DNA from: Vibrio metoecus
GTDB taxonomy: Bacteria > Pseudomonadota > Gammaproteobacteria > Enterobacterales > Vibrionaceae
Assembly: GCF_000696385.1 (NCBI RefSeq)
Contig: NZ_JJMN01000018.1
Coordinates: 62,001-126,000, forward strand
Direction of reading: 5' to 3'
DNA: 64,000 nt
Below the pieces are notes generated by a model. That model saw nothing but the letters and a program-made list of their open reading frames with translations, was not told the DNA's origin and searched no databases. Of the stretch, positions 1 through 11,053 are shown piece after piece. The stretch's first letter is position 1, and every line of letters begins with the position of its first letter. The position numbers were made by a program, and so were the translations under genes.

Positions 1-122
1 TTTAGTCTTCTGGAATTGCTGCATAATACACTAAAAATCATTGATTAATACATGGCTTAAAGGCATGATTGCGGCACTTTTGTTTGGCGATTAGCTTTTC
101 GCCATTTTTTTCAAAATATGGC

Positions 123-151
123 TTGTCATAGGCACATCATTCACGTAGAAT
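123..151 (+). promoter_or_regulatory. Sigma-70 promoter of rplU-rpmA
   Basis: TTGTCA (123-128) and TAGAAT (146-151) are separated by exactly 17 bases, a near-consensus sigma-70 promoter. It lies about 85 bases before rplU, leaving a leader of roughly 80 nt. Bases 1-122 hold no gene I can support; ispB is usually divergent here in gammaproteobacteria and would lie beyond the left edge. Confidence 0.65.
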
Positions 152-236
152 CTGCGCCCTATTGATGATTAGTTTAGCGCACACCCTTATCGCATAAAAT
201 ATAAGCATAGGCTGTGCGGAAAGAGCGGAGTAAAAT

Positions 237-548
237 ATGTACGCTGTTTTCCAATCTGGTGGTAAACAACACCGTGTAAGCGAAGGTCAAACTCTTCGTT
301 TAGAGAAATTAGACGTTGAAACTGGTGCAACTGTAGAATTTGATAAAGTTCTACTGGTTGCTAACGGTGAAGACATTAAAGTAGGTGCTCCTCTTGTTGA
401 GGGCGGTAAAGTAGTTGCTGAAGTGGTACAACACGGTCGTGGCGATAAAGTAAAAATCGTTAAGTTCCGTCGTCGTAAGCACTCTCGTAAGCAACAAGGT
501 CACCGTCAGTGGTTCACAGAAGTGAAAATCACTGGTATCAACGCTTAA
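237..548 (+). CDS. rplU: 50S ribosomal protein L21
   Basis: Large-subunit ribosomal protein L21, which binds 23S rRNA. The 103-residue product is full length for the family and starts [14 protein letters not shown], the standard L21 N-terminus. A basic stretch rich in Arg and Lys (about residues 76-90) matches the rRNA-binding part. A purine-rich ribosome-binding site (GAGCGGAG) precedes the ATG. It is followed after 20 bases by rpmA, as in nearly all proteobacteria, and the pair shares the promoter at 123-151 and the terminator at 851-883. Codon use is that of a highly expressed gene. Confidence 0.97.
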
Positions 549-568
549 GTTATTAGGAGAGTTCAACA

Positions 569-829
569 ATGGCACACAAAAAAGCTGGTGGTTCTACTCG
601 TAACGGCCGCGATTCAGAAAGCAAACGTCTAGGTGTTAAGCGTTTCGGTGGTGAATCTGTACTTGCAGGTAACATCATTGTTCGTCAACGTGGTACTAAG
701 TTCCACGCTGGTACTAACGTAGGCATCGGTAAAGACCACACTCTATTCGCTCTATCTGATGGTAAAGTGAAGTTCGAGGTTAAAGGTCCTAACAACCGTA
801 AATTCGTTAGCATCGAAACTGCTGAATAA
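569..829 (+). CDS. rpmA: 50S ribosomal protein L27
   Basis: Large-subunit ribosomal protein L27, whose N-terminal tail reaches the peptidyl-transferase centre. The product is 86 residues, full length, and begins [16 protein letters not shown], the family hallmark. There is no cleavable N-terminal extension of the Firmicute type. A GGAGAG ribosome-binding site lies 8-10 bases before the ATG. It is the second gene of the rplU-rpmA operon and is followed directly by a hairpin and T-run. The invariant core [20 protein letters not shown] is present. Confidence 0.97.
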
Positions 830-850
830 GCAAAGTTTCTTGATGAATTC

Positions 851-883
851 AAAAGCCCTGCCGTTTGGTGGGGTTTTTTATTT
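851..883 (+). terminator. Rho-independent terminator of rplU-rpmA
   Basis: A CCCTGCC/GGTGGGG stem (two G-U pairs in RNA) is followed by a run of six T, 22 bases after the rpmA stop codon. Confidence 0.8.
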
Positions 884-898
884 ATCGAAAGTGTGGTC

Positions 899-931
899 GA
901 CCCTAGACCCTAGACCCTAGACCCTAGACCT
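899..931. repeat. GACCCTA heptamer tandem repeat (VNTR)
   Basis: Four perfect copies of GACCCTA (899-926) plus a partial fifth copy. It lies between the rpmA terminator and obgE, about 100 bases before the obgE start, so copy number could alter the spacing of obgE regulatory DNA but not a protein. From what I know, this locus (upstream of VC0437 in strain N16961) is one of the variable-number repeats used for V. cholerae strain typing. Confidence 0.9.
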
Positions 932-997
932 GAATGTAGCCTGATCCAAGCAGGCGATTGTTTTCTGGGATCTACGTTCTCAGGTTTACTAGACTGA

Positions 998-2205
<1,208 letters not shown>

Positions 2206-2221
2206 TCAACTTACAGATAAT

Positions 2222-2246
2222 GCCGCAACTTTGTTGCGGCTTTTTT
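2222..2246 (+). terminator. Rho-independent terminator of obgE
   Basis: GCCGCAAC / GTTGCGGC perfect 8-bp stem followed by six T, 17 bases after the obgE stop. Confidence 0.88.
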
Positions 2247-2336
2247 GTGTCTAAATCATATTCCTGCTGTGTGGTTTAAGGCACACTAAGTGTCACTGTT
2301 CGGTATTATTTATCTTAGGCTTTTAGGAAAGGAATC

Positions 2337-3098
2337 ATGGAAAGCAAACAGAGAGCCGTTTCTCGTTTGATCGCCCAGGCAGGGCAGATGTTATTAGCGC
2401 ATGGTGCTGAAAGTACGCTAGTGGGGGATATGATGCGCCGTATGGGGCTTGCCAGTGGTATGAGTGAGGTTGAAGTTTCTCTCTCGGCAAGTTCTTTAGT
2501 TGTTACAACGGTTTATAAAGAACATTGCATCACTACCGCGAGACGCAGCCCTGATCGTGGGATCAATATGCGGGTGGTTACTCAGATCCAGCGTATCTGC
2601 ATTATGATGGAGAAAGGCATTCTCGATCACAGCTTAGCGCAAAAAAAGCTCAATCAAATCAGTCCTGAACGCTACAATCGTTGGTTGGTCGTGAGTATGA
2701 TTGGCCTCTCCTGCGCCGCTTTTAGTCGCTTAGCTGGAGGGGATTGGATGGTGTTTTTGATCACTTTGATCGCCTCATCGGTGGGCATGATCGTGCGTCA
2801 AGAAATCGGTCATCGTCAGTTCAACCCGCTGATCAACTTTGCCGCCACGGCTTTTGTCACTTCGGTCATTTCAGCTCAAGCGGTGATTTATCATCTCGGC
2901 AATAAACCCACGATAGTCATGGCTTCATCGGTACTGATGCTAGTCCCTGGTTTTCCTTTAATTAATGCGGTTGCTGATATGCTCAAAGGGTATATCAATA
3001 TGGGTATTGCCCGTTTTGTGATGGCGAGTTTGCTGACCTTGGCGACGGCTCTCGGCATTGTTGCGGCAATGAGCGTGACTGGGATTTGGGGGTGGTAA
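2337..3098 (+). CDS. yjjP: YjjP-like exporter subunit (ThrE N-terminal half)
   Basis: Inner-membrane protein of the ThrE/YjjP family (DUF1212), 253 residues. The soluble N-terminal part (about 1-115) has the family pattern LLAHGAES and VSLSASSLVVT; five hydrophobic segments follow from about residue 125. In Corynebacterium ThrE is a single threonine/serine exporter, while in E. coli the split pair YjjP-YjjB has been linked to dicarboxylate (succinate) export; which substrate applies here cannot be read from sequence. It ends in a TAATG overlap with yjjB, implying translational coupling and a heteromeric complex. Confidence 0.85.
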   Translation: MESKQRAVSRLIAQAGQMLLAHGAESTLVGDMMRRMGLASGMSEVEVSLSASSLVVTTVYKEHCITTARRSPDRGINMRVVTQIQRICIMMEKGILDHSLAQKKLNQISPERYNRWLVVSMIGLSCAAFSRLAGGDWMVFLITLIASSVGMIVRQEIGHRQFNPLINFAATAFVTSVISAQAVIYHLGNKPTIVMASSVLMLVPGFPLINAVADMLKGYINMGIARFVMASLLTLATALGIVAAMSVTGIWGW

Positions 3099-3574
3099 TG
3101 TTAAGTTGGGATCTATTTTTGGGGCTACTCAACGACATGTTTTTTGCCGCAATTCCGGCTGTTGGGTTTGCTTTGGTATTTAATGTGCCAGCTCCTGCAT
3201 TGAAGTATTGTGCGCTTGGTGGCGCGCTTGGTCATGGCTCGCGTTATCTCATGATGCATTTTGGTGTACCGATCGAATGGGCGACCTTTTTCGTCCGCAA
3301 CATTAGTGGGGTATGGTTGGGGTGTATTGGTCACGTCGCTTTTTGGTCGCATCCTAAAGTGTTTACGGTCGCTGCGCTCATTCCTATGGTTCCCGGCGTT
3401 TTCGCGTTTAAGGCGATGATTGCTCTGGTGGAGATTAATCATCTTGGCTTTTCACCGGAGCTATTAGAAGCGCTCATGGAGAATTTCCTCAAGGCGATGT
3501 TTATCATTGCGGGTTTAGCCGTTGGTTTAGCGGTTCCAGGGCTGTTATTCTACCGCCGTAAGCCGATTATTTAG
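3098..3574 (+). CDS. yjjB: YjjB-like exporter subunit (ThrE C-terminal half)
   Basis: Partner of YjjP, 158 residues, almost entirely hydrophobic with four or five membrane segments; matches the C-terminal half (DUF3815) of ThrE-type exporters, including MVPGVFAFKAM near residue 105. I start it at the ATG at 3098, whose A is shared with the stop codon of yjjP; the frame is open further upstream from a TTG, but the coupled start fits the family length (157 in E. coli). It is followed 12-15 bases later by folA. Confidence 0.85.
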   Translation: MLSWDLFLGLLNDMFFAAIPAVGFALVFNVPAPALKYCALGGALGHGSRYLMMHFGVPIEWATFFVRNISGVWLGCIGHVAFWSHPKVFTVAALIPMVPGVFAFKAMIALVEINHLGFSPELLEALMENFLKAMFIIAGLAVGLAVPGLLFYRRKPII

Positions 3575-3586
3575 GGTAAGAGACAA

Positions 3587-4069
3587 ATGATGATCAGTAT
3601 GATTGCCGCAATGGCTGACAACCGCATTATTGGTAAAGATAACCAGATGCCTTGGCATTTGCCTGCCGATTTTGCATGGTTTAAGCGCTGCACATTAGGC
3701 AAGCCTGTGATTATGGGACGTAAAACCTACCAATCGATTGGGCGACCTTTACCGGGGCGACACAATATTGTGATTTCTCGTGATGAAAATCTGCAGATTG
3801 ATGGGGTTGATGTGGTGACTTCGATCGACGCGGCGCTAGCGAAAGCCGGAGCTGTGGATGAGGTTATGATTATTGGTGGCGGAAGTTTGTATGCGGCTTG
3901 CTTACCCATCGCTAACAAGCTGTATATCACGGAGATCAGGGCCAACCTTGATGGTGACACCCAGTTTCCTGCGTGGGGAAGTGAGTGGCAGGAGGGGGCT
4001 CGCGAGCATTATCCTGCGGATGAAAAAAATGCGTACGCAATGGATTTTGTGATTTTTGAACGCCAATAG
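3587..4069 (+). CDS. folA: Dihydrofolate reductase
   Basis: NADPH-dependent reduction of dihydrofolate to tetrahydrofolate, needed for thymidylate, purine and methionine synthesis; target of trimethoprim. 160 residues, normal length. Hallmarks: MISMIAAMADNRIIGKDNQMPW at the N-terminus (Trp and the active-site acidic residue in WHLPADFAWFK), GRKTYQSIGRPLPGR, and IIGGGSLY near residue 95. Two adjacent ATG codons (3587 and 3590) could start it; the second gives the more usual MIS N-terminus. No plasmid-type resistance features are visible. It ends at a terminator shared with the convergent apaH. Confidence 0.95.
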   Translation: MMISMIAAMADNRIIGKDNQMPWHLPADFAWFKRCTLGKPVIMGRKTYQSIGRPLPGRHNIVISRDENLQIDGVDVVTSIDAALAKAGAVDEVMIIGGGSLYAACLPIANKLYITEIRANLDGDTQFPAWGSEWQEGAREHYPADEKNAYAMDFVIFERQ

Positions 4070-4086
4070 CCAAAGATAACATCGCC

Positions 4087-4116
4087 AACACCCGTATTAA
4101 CGGGTGTTTTCTTTTT
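4087..4116. terminator. Bidirectional terminator between folA and apaH
   Basis: AACACCCGT / ACGGGTGTT perfect 9-bp stem with a T-rich tail on the + strand. The stop codon of apaH (4097-4099) lies in its loop, so the hairpin overlaps the apaH 3' end. Confidence 0.8.
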
Positions 4117-4924
4117 CAGTTTGAAGCGCGGTTTGTACAAAGTAGTGCTTATCTTCCCAACGTAGCATGGTGAGTGTTCCGCCCCAAACACAGCCGGTAT
4201 CGAGCCCAATCACCTCATCGCTGGAATAACCCTCCAACGCTGCCCAATGACCAAAAATCACTGTTTTTTCGAGAGAGATTCGTTGCGGTAATTGGAACCA
4301 AGGCAATAGGCTACCATCGGTCACTTCTTTAGGTGGGAGCTTGCACTTCATATCTAAACGACCATCAGGAAAGCAAAAGCGCATGCGGGTGAATGCATTA
4401 ATGGTATAGCGTAAGCGAGCGATCCCTTGCAGATCTGAATGCCATGCATCTGGTTCATCGCTGTACATTTGGGTAATCAAGTTCGCCCATAGTGTACTAC
4501 GCAGAACTTGTTCTACTTCTTGTGCTGCTTGGCGGGCGGTAGCGAGATCCCATTGTGGTGAAATACCTGCATGACAGAGTACAAACTCTTCATGTTCGGC
4601 GAGTAATGGTTGCTGGCGTAACCAATTGAGCAATTGAGGAGCATCGGGCGCATCTAAAATCGGTTGGGTTTGATCGCGGCGTTTCGCCGGATGAGTGCCG
4701 AGTGATACCGCGAGTAAATGTAAATCATGATTGCCCAGTACCACCCGAGCCGCACCACCGAGCTGATGAGCAAAGCGCAGAGTTTCGAGCGATTTAGGAC
4801 CTCTCGCCACTAAATCGCCGGCAAACCAAAGGGTATCGTGGTGAGGGTTAAATTTAATCCGGTCAAGCAGCAGCTGTAATTCATCAAAACAGCCTTGAAT
4901 ATCTCCAACGATATAATTAGCCAC
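4097..4924 (-). CDS. apaH: Diadenosine tetraphosphatase (symmetrical)
   Basis: Hydrolyses Ap4A to two ADP, controlling dinucleotide alarmones and Np4-capped RNA. 275 residues, normal length, with the three metallophosphatase motifs GDIQGC (7-12), GDLVARGP (about 36) and GNHD (about 64), and the later histidine motif CHAGISPQW. It is the last gene of the lptD-surA-pdxA-rsmA-apaG-apaH operon, 10 bases after apaG, the same order as in E. coli. Confidence 0.95.
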   Translation of the reverse strand: MANYIVGDIQGCFDELQLLLDRIKFNPHHDTLWFAGDLVARGPKSLETLRFAHQLGGAARVVLGNHDLHLLAVSLGTHPAKRRDQTQPILDAPDAPQLLNWLRQQPLLAEHEEFVLCHAGISPQWDLATARQAAQEVEQVLRSTLWANLITQMYSDEPDAWHSDLQGIARLRYTINAFTRMRFCFPDGRLDMKCKLPPKEVTDGSLLPWFQLPQRISLEKTVIFGHWAALEGYSSDEVIGLDTGCVWGGTLTMLRWEDKHYFVQTALQTEKENTR

Positions 4925-4934
4925 ACAAACTCCA

Positions 4935-5315
4935 TTAATTCAGTACATGAGGAACGGCTAGGCGAAACGGTTCAATTTCTACGGAAAAAGACTTACCTTG
5001 CTCATCGATCATCAAGTATTGGCCTTGCATGACACCCACTGGAGTATCCAGCGCCGTTCCACTGCTGTAAGTGTATTCGTCGTTAGGCTCGATATGGGGT
5101 TGTTCACCCACAACTCCATCACCTTCGACGACCGTCTGTTTACCATCAGCATCGGTGATCAACCAGCGACGCCCCAATAACTGTACCGTTTGAGCACTGA
5201 GATTCTTAATTGTGATCAGATAAGCAAAGACAAAGCGCTGATATTCAGGATCGGATTGTTCCTCAATGTAGCGGGTTTGCACTTGAATCTTGATGCAGGG
5301 AAGCGAAACATCCAT
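4935..5315 (-). CDS. apaG: ApaG family protein (Co2+/Mg2+ efflux protein)
   Basis: Small cytoplasmic beta-sandwich protein of the ApaG/DUF525 family, 126 residues, standard length. The family motifs [18 protein letters not shown] and [12 protein letters not shown] are clear. The biochemical role is unsettled; mutants in Salmonella affect cobalt resistance and magnesium efflux. It sits between rsmA and apaH in the conserved operon. Confidence 0.93.
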   Translation of the reverse strand: MDVSLPCIKIQVQTRYIEEQSDPEYQRFVFAYLITIKNLSAQTVQLLGRRWLITDADGKQTVVEGDGVVGEQPHIEPNDEYTYSSGTALDTPVGVMQGQYLMIDEQGKSFSVEIEPFRLAVPHVLN

Positions 5316-5388
5316 GAGCGACTCCTCAGCCTAGTGGTAGATAGTATTGGCAGATAAACAAAGGACGACTTAATGTCGTCCTTGTGGA

Positions 5389-6204
5389 TTATGCGTGAGT
5401 TTTGTGCTTGGCATCAAGCCAGTTCGCTAATGCCACAAACTGAGCTAGGGTCAGGTTTTCTGGGCGCATTCCTGGGTTGATGCCCAGTGCTTCCAGTGTT
5501 TCTGGCTCAGCCAGACCTTTGTAACAGTTACGTACGGTTTTACGACGTTGATTAAAGCCTTCACGTACTACGCGATCTAAGCACTCTAAGCTGGTCGCAG
5601 GGTGTGGTAGATCTTCGTATGGAACGAGACGTACAACCGCTGAGTCTACTTTCGGTGGTGGCACAAACGCTGTTGGCGGAACTTCCAGTACCGGAACCAC
5701 TTTACAGTAGTATTGCGCCATCACGGTTAGGCGGCCATAAGCTTTGCTACCGGGGCCAGCAGCTAAACGGTTGACCACCTCTTTTTGCAGCATGAAGTGC
5801 ATGTCTTGAATGTCACGGTGGAATTCAAAAAGGTGGAACATCAGTGGGGTTGAAATGTTGTAAGGCAAGTTACCAAACACACGAAGTTTGTTGTTTGGTT
5901 TTACCAGTTGCTTGAAGTCAAAACGCATCGCGTCGCCTTCGTGGATAGTCAGTTTGCTTGCCAATTCTGGATGATTACGCAAGCGTTCCGCCAAGTCACG
6001 GTCAAGTTCGATGACGGTGAACTTATCCACTTCACGTCCTACCGGTTCTGTGATCGCGCCTAATCCTGGGCCGATTTCAACCAAGTTTTGCCCCGGTCTT
6101 GGATTAATCGCCGACACAATACCATCAATGATGTAAGGATCATTGAGGAAGTTTTGACCAAAGCGTTTACGTGCTTTGTGCCCTAAGTGGACATCATTTC
6201 TCAT
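5389..6204 (-). CDS. rsmA: 16S rRNA dimethyladenosine transferase
   Basis: KsgA/RsmA dimethylates A1518 and A1519 of 16S rRNA in late 30S assembly; loss gives kasugamycin resistance. The start at 6204 gives 271 residues beginning [20 protein letters not shown], as in the family; an upstream in-frame ATG at 6237 would overlap pdxA and add an atypical leader. The SAM motif [10 protein letters not shown] and the NLPYNIS catalytic motif are present. It starts 13 bases after the pdxA stop. Confidence 0.95.
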   Translation of the reverse strand: MRNDVHLGHKARKRFGQNFLNDPYIIDGIVSAINPRPGQNLVEIGPGLGAITEPVGREVDKFTVIELDRDLAERLRNHPELASKLTIHEGDAMRFDFKQLVKPNNKLRVFGNLPYNISTPLMFHLFEFHRDIQDMHFMLQKEVVNRLAAGPGSKAYGRLTVMAQYYCKVVPVLEVPPTAFVPPPKVDSAVVRLVPYEDLPHPATSLECLDRVVREGFNQRRKTVRNCYKGLAEPETLEALGINPGMRPENLTLAQFVALANWLDAKHKTHA

Positions 6205-6217
6205 AGTGTTCTCGAAG

Positions 6218-7210
6218 TTATTTCGCTTTTTTATCAACTAATTCTATTGCGTAAGCCAATGCTGTCCAGAAGCTCCCTGCGTCGGCTTTACCTGTTCCGG
6301 CAAGATCCAATGCAGTGCCATGATCCACCGAAGTGCGGATAAAAGGCAGTCCCAGAGTAATATTGACTGAGCGGCCAAAGCCTTTGTATTTGAGCACGGG
6401 AAGCACTTGATCGTGGTACATCCCGAGTACGGCATCGGCTTGCTGCAAGTATTTTTCACTAAAAATGGTATCGGCTGGCAGTGGGCCAACCAATTGCATG
6501 CCATATTGCTCACGCAAACGCTGTAGGGTTGGAGTGATGGTTTCGATCTCCTCCATTCCTAATACACCGTCTTCACCTGCATGTGGGTTTAAACCACATA
6601 CGTAAATTTTAGGCTGAGTAATGGCAAATTTCTCGACTAAATCCTTGTGGAGAATGTGAACGATCTGTTCTAGACGTTCACTGGTTATTGCTTGTGGCAC
6701 TTCCGCGAGTGGCAGATGGGTTGTGACAAGTGCAGTGCGGAGTCCTTCTGTCGCTAGCATCATAACCACCAAAGGGGTGCTTGATTGCTCTGCAAAAAAC
6801 TCGGTATGTCCGCTAAAGGTCACTCCGGCACGGTTGATCACCCCCTTGTGCACAGGGCCGGTGACAATAGCATCAAACTCGCCATTCATACAGCCTTTTG
6901 CCGCTCTTTCCAGCGTTTTTAACACATAGTGCCCATTGGCTGGATTGAGCTGACCTGCGACCACTGGCTCTGCCAGAGGGATATGCTCGACTAAAAGAGT
7001 GCCAGCTTGCTGTGGCTGTACTGGATTATTGTTTTGATAATCCAGTAGCTTAACATGGATGCCTAGCTGTTCAGCACGTTCGGCAAGCAAGGTTTTATCG
7101 GCACACACCACCAGTTGGTGTGGCCAATCTTGAGCTGAAAGTGCGAGGATAAGGTCGGGACCAATTCCTGCAGGCTCACCCGCCGTCACAATAATGCGTT
7201 TACTGCTCAT
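6218..7210 (-). CDS. pdxA: 4-hydroxythreonine-4-phosphate dehydrogenase
   Basis: NAD-dependent oxidation step in the DXP-dependent route to pyridoxal phosphate. 330 residues. Recognised by [20 protein letters not shown] at the N-terminus, the metal-binding histidine in [23 protein letters not shown] (about residue 208) and [16 protein letters not shown] (about 264). The start overlaps the surA stop by 11 bases, so translation is probably coupled within the operon. Confidence 0.95.
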   Translation of the reverse strand: MSSKRIIVTAGEPAGIGPDLILALSAQDWPHQLVVCADKTLLAERAEQLGIHVKLLDYQNNNPVQPQQAGTLLVEHIPLAEPVVAGQLNPANGHYVLKTLERAAKGCMNGEFDAIVTGPVHKGVINRAGVTFSGHTEFFAEQSSTPLVVMMLATEGLRTALVTTHLPLAEVPQAITSERLEQIVHILHKDLVEKFAITQPKIYVCGLNPHAGEDGVLGMEEIETITPTLQRLREQYGMQLVGPLPADTIFSEKYLQQADAVLGMYHDQVLPVLKYKGFGRSVNITLGLPFIRTSVDHGTALDLAGTGKADAGSFWTALAYAIELVDKKAK

Positions 7211-8495
7211 CCTTCTCGTCCTTCAGAATTTCAACGAAAGCACTCGCGCGCAGTTCTTGCAACCAAGCACTGGCTTCTTCATTGAATTTACGGTTGAACA
7301 GAATTCGGTACGCTTTATTTTTTAGGGCGGAGTCGGTGCGATCGACTTGACGGCGATCTAAAACCTCAACAATGTGCCAACCATGTACGGTTTTAAATGG
7401 CTCACTGATTTGTCCAACCGGTAAGGTTTCAACTTGGTGCTTAAACTCAGGTACATACAAATCTGGCGTTTGATAGCCTAGTTCACCTTTTTGTGCCGCT
7501 GAACCTGGATCTTGGCTGTATTGTTGTGCTAGTTCTCCAAAGCTGACTTCGCCATTTTTGATGCGCTGTACGAACTCACTGAGCTGCTTTTGTGCACCAT
7601 CATCGCTAAGAATGATGGTAGGCTTGATCAGAATATGACGAGCATTGACTTCCGTTACTGCGACCGTTTCTAGACCTTTTACATCATCAATTTTCAGGAT
7701 GTGAAAACCCACACCGCTGCGAAATGGGCCGATAATGCTGCCTTTGTTCTGCATTTTGATCTGGTCGGCAAAGATGGTCGGCATTTCTTCTTTACGCATC
7801 CATCCCCAATCGCCACCTTGTAGCGCTTTTGGTCCTTTGGAGTAGGTATAGGCCATTTGCGCGAAATCAGCGCCATGTTTTAATTCACCCACCAATTTGT
7901 TGGCTAAGGATTCAGCTTCGCTTTTATCTTGGCCTTCTTCAACGCGTAGCTGAATATGGCTGATTTTGTATTGCACCGTGGCATCGGTTTCCTGCGCAAG
8001 CAGTTCAGCTAACGTATCAACCTCTGCGGGTAAAATGTTGATACGGCGACGAACCAGCGCGTTACGAGCATCGCTGGCCGCCATCTCTTTGCGCACCTGT
8101 TCACGAAACTCTGGGTAGGTTAAGCCTTCTTGCGCTACTGAAGCAATCAGCTGTTCCTGAGTTTGTTGATTGCTTTTGGCGATCTCTTTGATCGCATCGT
8201 TTAAACGATTGTCATCAATTTTTACCCCGATTCGATCGGCTTCTTGCTGCTGCAAAGTATCGATGATCAGTTTTTCCAACACTTGCTCACGTAAAACGTT
8301 TTCTTGTGGCAACGGTTGCTTATTTTGCTTGGCGTTGGCTTTCACGGTTTTGAGTGCACCATCGACATCACTTTGCAAAATAACACCACTATTGACGATG
8401 ACCGCTACGCCATCAAGCTGTTGCGGTTCCGCATGAGCGTTAAACAAAGTCAGCATGCTAATAACGCTAATTAGCGTGGTTTTCCACAATTTCAT
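7200..8495 (-). CDS. surA: Periplasmic chaperone and peptidyl-prolyl isomerase SurA
   Basis: Chaperone that escorts outer-membrane beta-barrel proteins, including LptD encoded just upstream. 431 residues: signal peptide to about residue 22 (cleavage after HA in FNAHAEP), a SurA N-terminal chaperone domain, and two parvulin domains (about 172-273 and 282-382), each ending in the FHIL or WHIVEV signature. The second carries the GWH active-site motif. The operon order lptD-surA-pdxA is conserved with E. coli. Confidence 0.95.
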   Translation of the reverse strand: MKLWKTTLISVISMLTLFNAHAEPQQLDGVAVIVNSGVILQSDVDGALKTVKANAKQNKQPLPQENVLREQVLEKLIIDTLQQQEADRIGVKIDDNRLNDAIKEIAKSNQQTQEQLIASVAQEGLTYPEFREQVRKEMAASDARNALVRRRINILPAEVDTLAELLAQETDATVQYKISHIQLRVEEGQDKSEAESLANKLVGELKHGADFAQMAYTYSKGPKALQGGDWGWMRKEEMPTIFADQIKMQNKGSIIGPFRSGVGFHILKIDDVKGLETVAVTEVNARHILIKPTIILSDDGAQKQLSEFVQRIKNGEVSFGELAQQYSQDPGSAAQKGELGYQTPDLYVPEFKHQVETLPVGQISEPFKTVHGWHIVEVLDRRQVDRTDSALKNKAYRILFNRKFNEEASAWLQELRASAFVEILKDEKDEQ

Positions 8496-8520
8496 GTGCA
8501 GTCCTATCTGAAATGTTGGT

Positions 8521-8541
8521 AGCCTGAGTTACTCTCAGGCT
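8521..8541 (-). other. Hairpin between lptD and surA
   Basis: AGCCTGAG / CTCAGGCT perfect 8-bp stem with a 5-base loop, located just after the corrected lptD stop and 26 bases before surA. There is no T-run, so it is more likely an mRNA-processing or partial attenuation element than a full terminator. Confidence 0.45.
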
Positions 8542-8548
8542 AAGCGAA

Positions 8549-10907
8549 TTAGTTGTTTAGGAAGAATGGGCGTGCGTAACCAAGAGCGTTGGTTGCGTTG
8601 TTTACTCCAGCCATACTAGAACCCGCACCGATAGTAGTTCCGAAGCCTACAATTCCTATATTAAAACTAAAATTATTTTCATAGATTGGCTCCTCGAAGG
8701 GGAGTTTTTTATGCCTAACCTTTTAATTGATTACTATAAGTGAAACCCAAATACCAACAGTCTGAGTTATAGGTTAGATTTGCAAGCCATTCTAATGATT
8801 CTTGAGTATTCATATCATAAAAGTATTGACCGCCAGCTTTCCATTTGCGATTTAATTGATAGCTACCTAACAAACCGACTTGTGAAATACCTCCTTCAGT
8901 CAGCCGTTTAATATTATCCGTGTCATCACAATCAATGCCAGTTACCGTGCTGCAGATATAATCTTCAGCAACATATCGATAACTACCTTGAAGGAAGCCG
9001 CCATCGAATCGATACTCCAAGGTACTGTTACCTAGTTGGACGTCTTGTCCATCAATGTCATATTGAATCCCACCGTGGTAGAACAGATAATCAGAAAAAT
9101 TGAAATCCATCTCAACTGCCCAAGCTGAGTAACTGGACTGTTCATCGGTTTTCTTCACTGATGGATTTAAGTTGCTGTCTAGATAGAAAATTTGCCCAAA
9201 CGCGATATTGAGGCGCTCTTTATAGTTGCTATCAAAGAAACGGGTCGATGCACCATAGCTGATTTGGTTAGCCGATGCTATGCGATCCACGCCACTGTAT
9301 TTACGGCTGCGAAATAAGCCGTAGTAATCCGTTTGCAGCAGGGTTGAATCATAAAGACCAATGTTGTCTTGCTCTTTTTCTGGTACATAAAGATATTGAA
9401 TTTTGGGCTCTAGAGTTTGAGTGTAGTTGTCTAACAGAACGGTATCTCGTTCAAGAATGATGCCTGCAATACTTCTAAACTCAGGGATCACTCGAGTGAC
9501 ACTCTCTTCTAAATTAGCATCGGTGGTGTTATCTAATTCTTGCTGATAGTAGGTGCCAAGCAAGCGCGCTTCCGTTGTCCAATTTCCCCAAGTGTTACTA
9601 AAAGGGACCTTTAATCCAGGTTCAATATGTACACGAGTCGCCGAGGGTTTGCCTGTTGCCTCTGTCTCAAAACGTGAGATGTGACTGATGAGATCAAGAT
9701 CGAGATACTTCATCAGCTCTGGAGCGTAATAGTTATAGGTGAGCTGTGGCATTAAACGATAAGGCAAGTTGGAGCTAGAGGTGTTGTCGGTGAGCAATTG
9801 GAAATCACGGACTAACAGTGATGAATCCCAATTTTGACTACGGTAAGTCGCGCGACCCTCTTGAATGAGTTGTCCATCCTCACGGTTGCCAATACCGGAG
9901 TCTAAGTCTGAGAAGTAGTTGATATCACTGACTTTTGAGTAATCAATTTCAAATTTCCAAGCTTGTTGGAAAATGCCACTATGCTCATATTGAAACGCCC
10001 AGCGATTCCCCTGCTCTGTATGCAGTTGATCATCTGGTAAATACTCTGACTTGATTTGCCCTTCACCAAAATCGGTCAGATAACGGAATACGCTATTGAG
10101 TTGTGTACCACGCTTTTGCATGTAGTTAAGCGTGGTTTCTAAATCGTAATTGGGGGCTAAATTCCAATAAAATGGTACTTCAACTTCATAGCCGTTACGC
10201 GAACCATAAGATGCAGTAGGGTATAGAAAACCGGTTTTACGTGTATCCCCAATCGGCACGGTTAAATAAGGGAGATAGAACACCGGGACATTTTGCACTT
10301 CAAGACGCGGGTTATAGAAAGTGGCAATCTCTTCATTTTGGTCCACATCAATGCTAGAAGCGCGCATGCGCCACGCATTATTGCCTTCTGGGCATGAGGT
10401 GATCGAGCCATCTTCAATTTCATACACCGCTTTACCCGTTTTCGAAACATACACCGCTTCGCCACGCCCCGGTTCACACAAGAACTTGTAGCTCGTGTTT
10501 TCCAGCGTCATTTCATCCGTATTAAGATGATTGGTTGCTTTGGTCGATAGGGTTTTGATCTCACCATCACTAAACTGAACATTACCCTCGGCCACCACGA
10601 CATTTTCTTGTTGATGCAACGTGACATTATCGGCCGCAATGCGTTTTTTACCTTGCACGACAACGACGTTACCGGAGTAGGTGGCCTTTTGCCCATTGAT
10701 TGCCTCTAGCTTATCCGCTTCGACATTGATAGGCTGTTGGCCAGGGTTAGTTGGCTCAGGCTGGTTGACTAAACACTGTTCGCCATTAGGTAATTGAGCG
10801 CGATTGTCATCCACACTCGCTTCTGCTTGTATCTGAGGTGCAAAGAGTGCAGCGCTAATTGAGGCGGCTAAAAACGTGCGGGAAAAGCATGACATTGGGT
10901 TGTACAT
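8549..10907 (-). CDS. lptD: LPS-assembly outer-membrane protein LptD (C-terminal frameshift)
   Basis: Essential outer-membrane barrel that inserts lipopolysaccharide at the cell surface, acting with LptE. A signal peptide (about 1-28) is followed by an OstA jellyroll (about 55-180) and a barrel. The main frame stops at 8715 after SNQLKG. The next frame continues with [15 protein letters not shown] and ends [10 protein letters not shown] at 8549, matching the family's last strands (YDN...INIELRGL in E. coli). Removing one base from a four-base run at about 8721 joins them, giving 785 residues in exact frame. Cysteines needed for the LptD disulphides are visible near residues 45, 143, 171 and in the late barrel. 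As lptD is essential the shift is probably a sequencing error. Confidence 0.92.
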
Positions 10908-11008
10908 CCTGTTGAACTTGTGGCCTGTTGAACTTGATGGATTCCGAACTTAGGAGCCTGAAATATAAACGGTCCTTATCATAAAGGAAATTGACGCTTG
11001 CGCCACTA

Positions 11009-11035
11009 TCAGACCGCTTCACTCCAGAAAAATTC
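11009..11035 (-). promoter_or_regulatory. Candidate sigma-E promoter of lptD
   Basis: Read on the minus strand: GAATTT, exactly 16 bases, then TCTGA, close to the sigma-E consensus GAACTT-N16-TCTGA. It lies about 100 bases before lptD. The E. coli lptD-surA promoter is known to be sigma-E controlled, so the placement fits; activity is inferred. Confidence 0.5.
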
Positions 11036-11053
11036 ATAGATTGAGAGCACATA

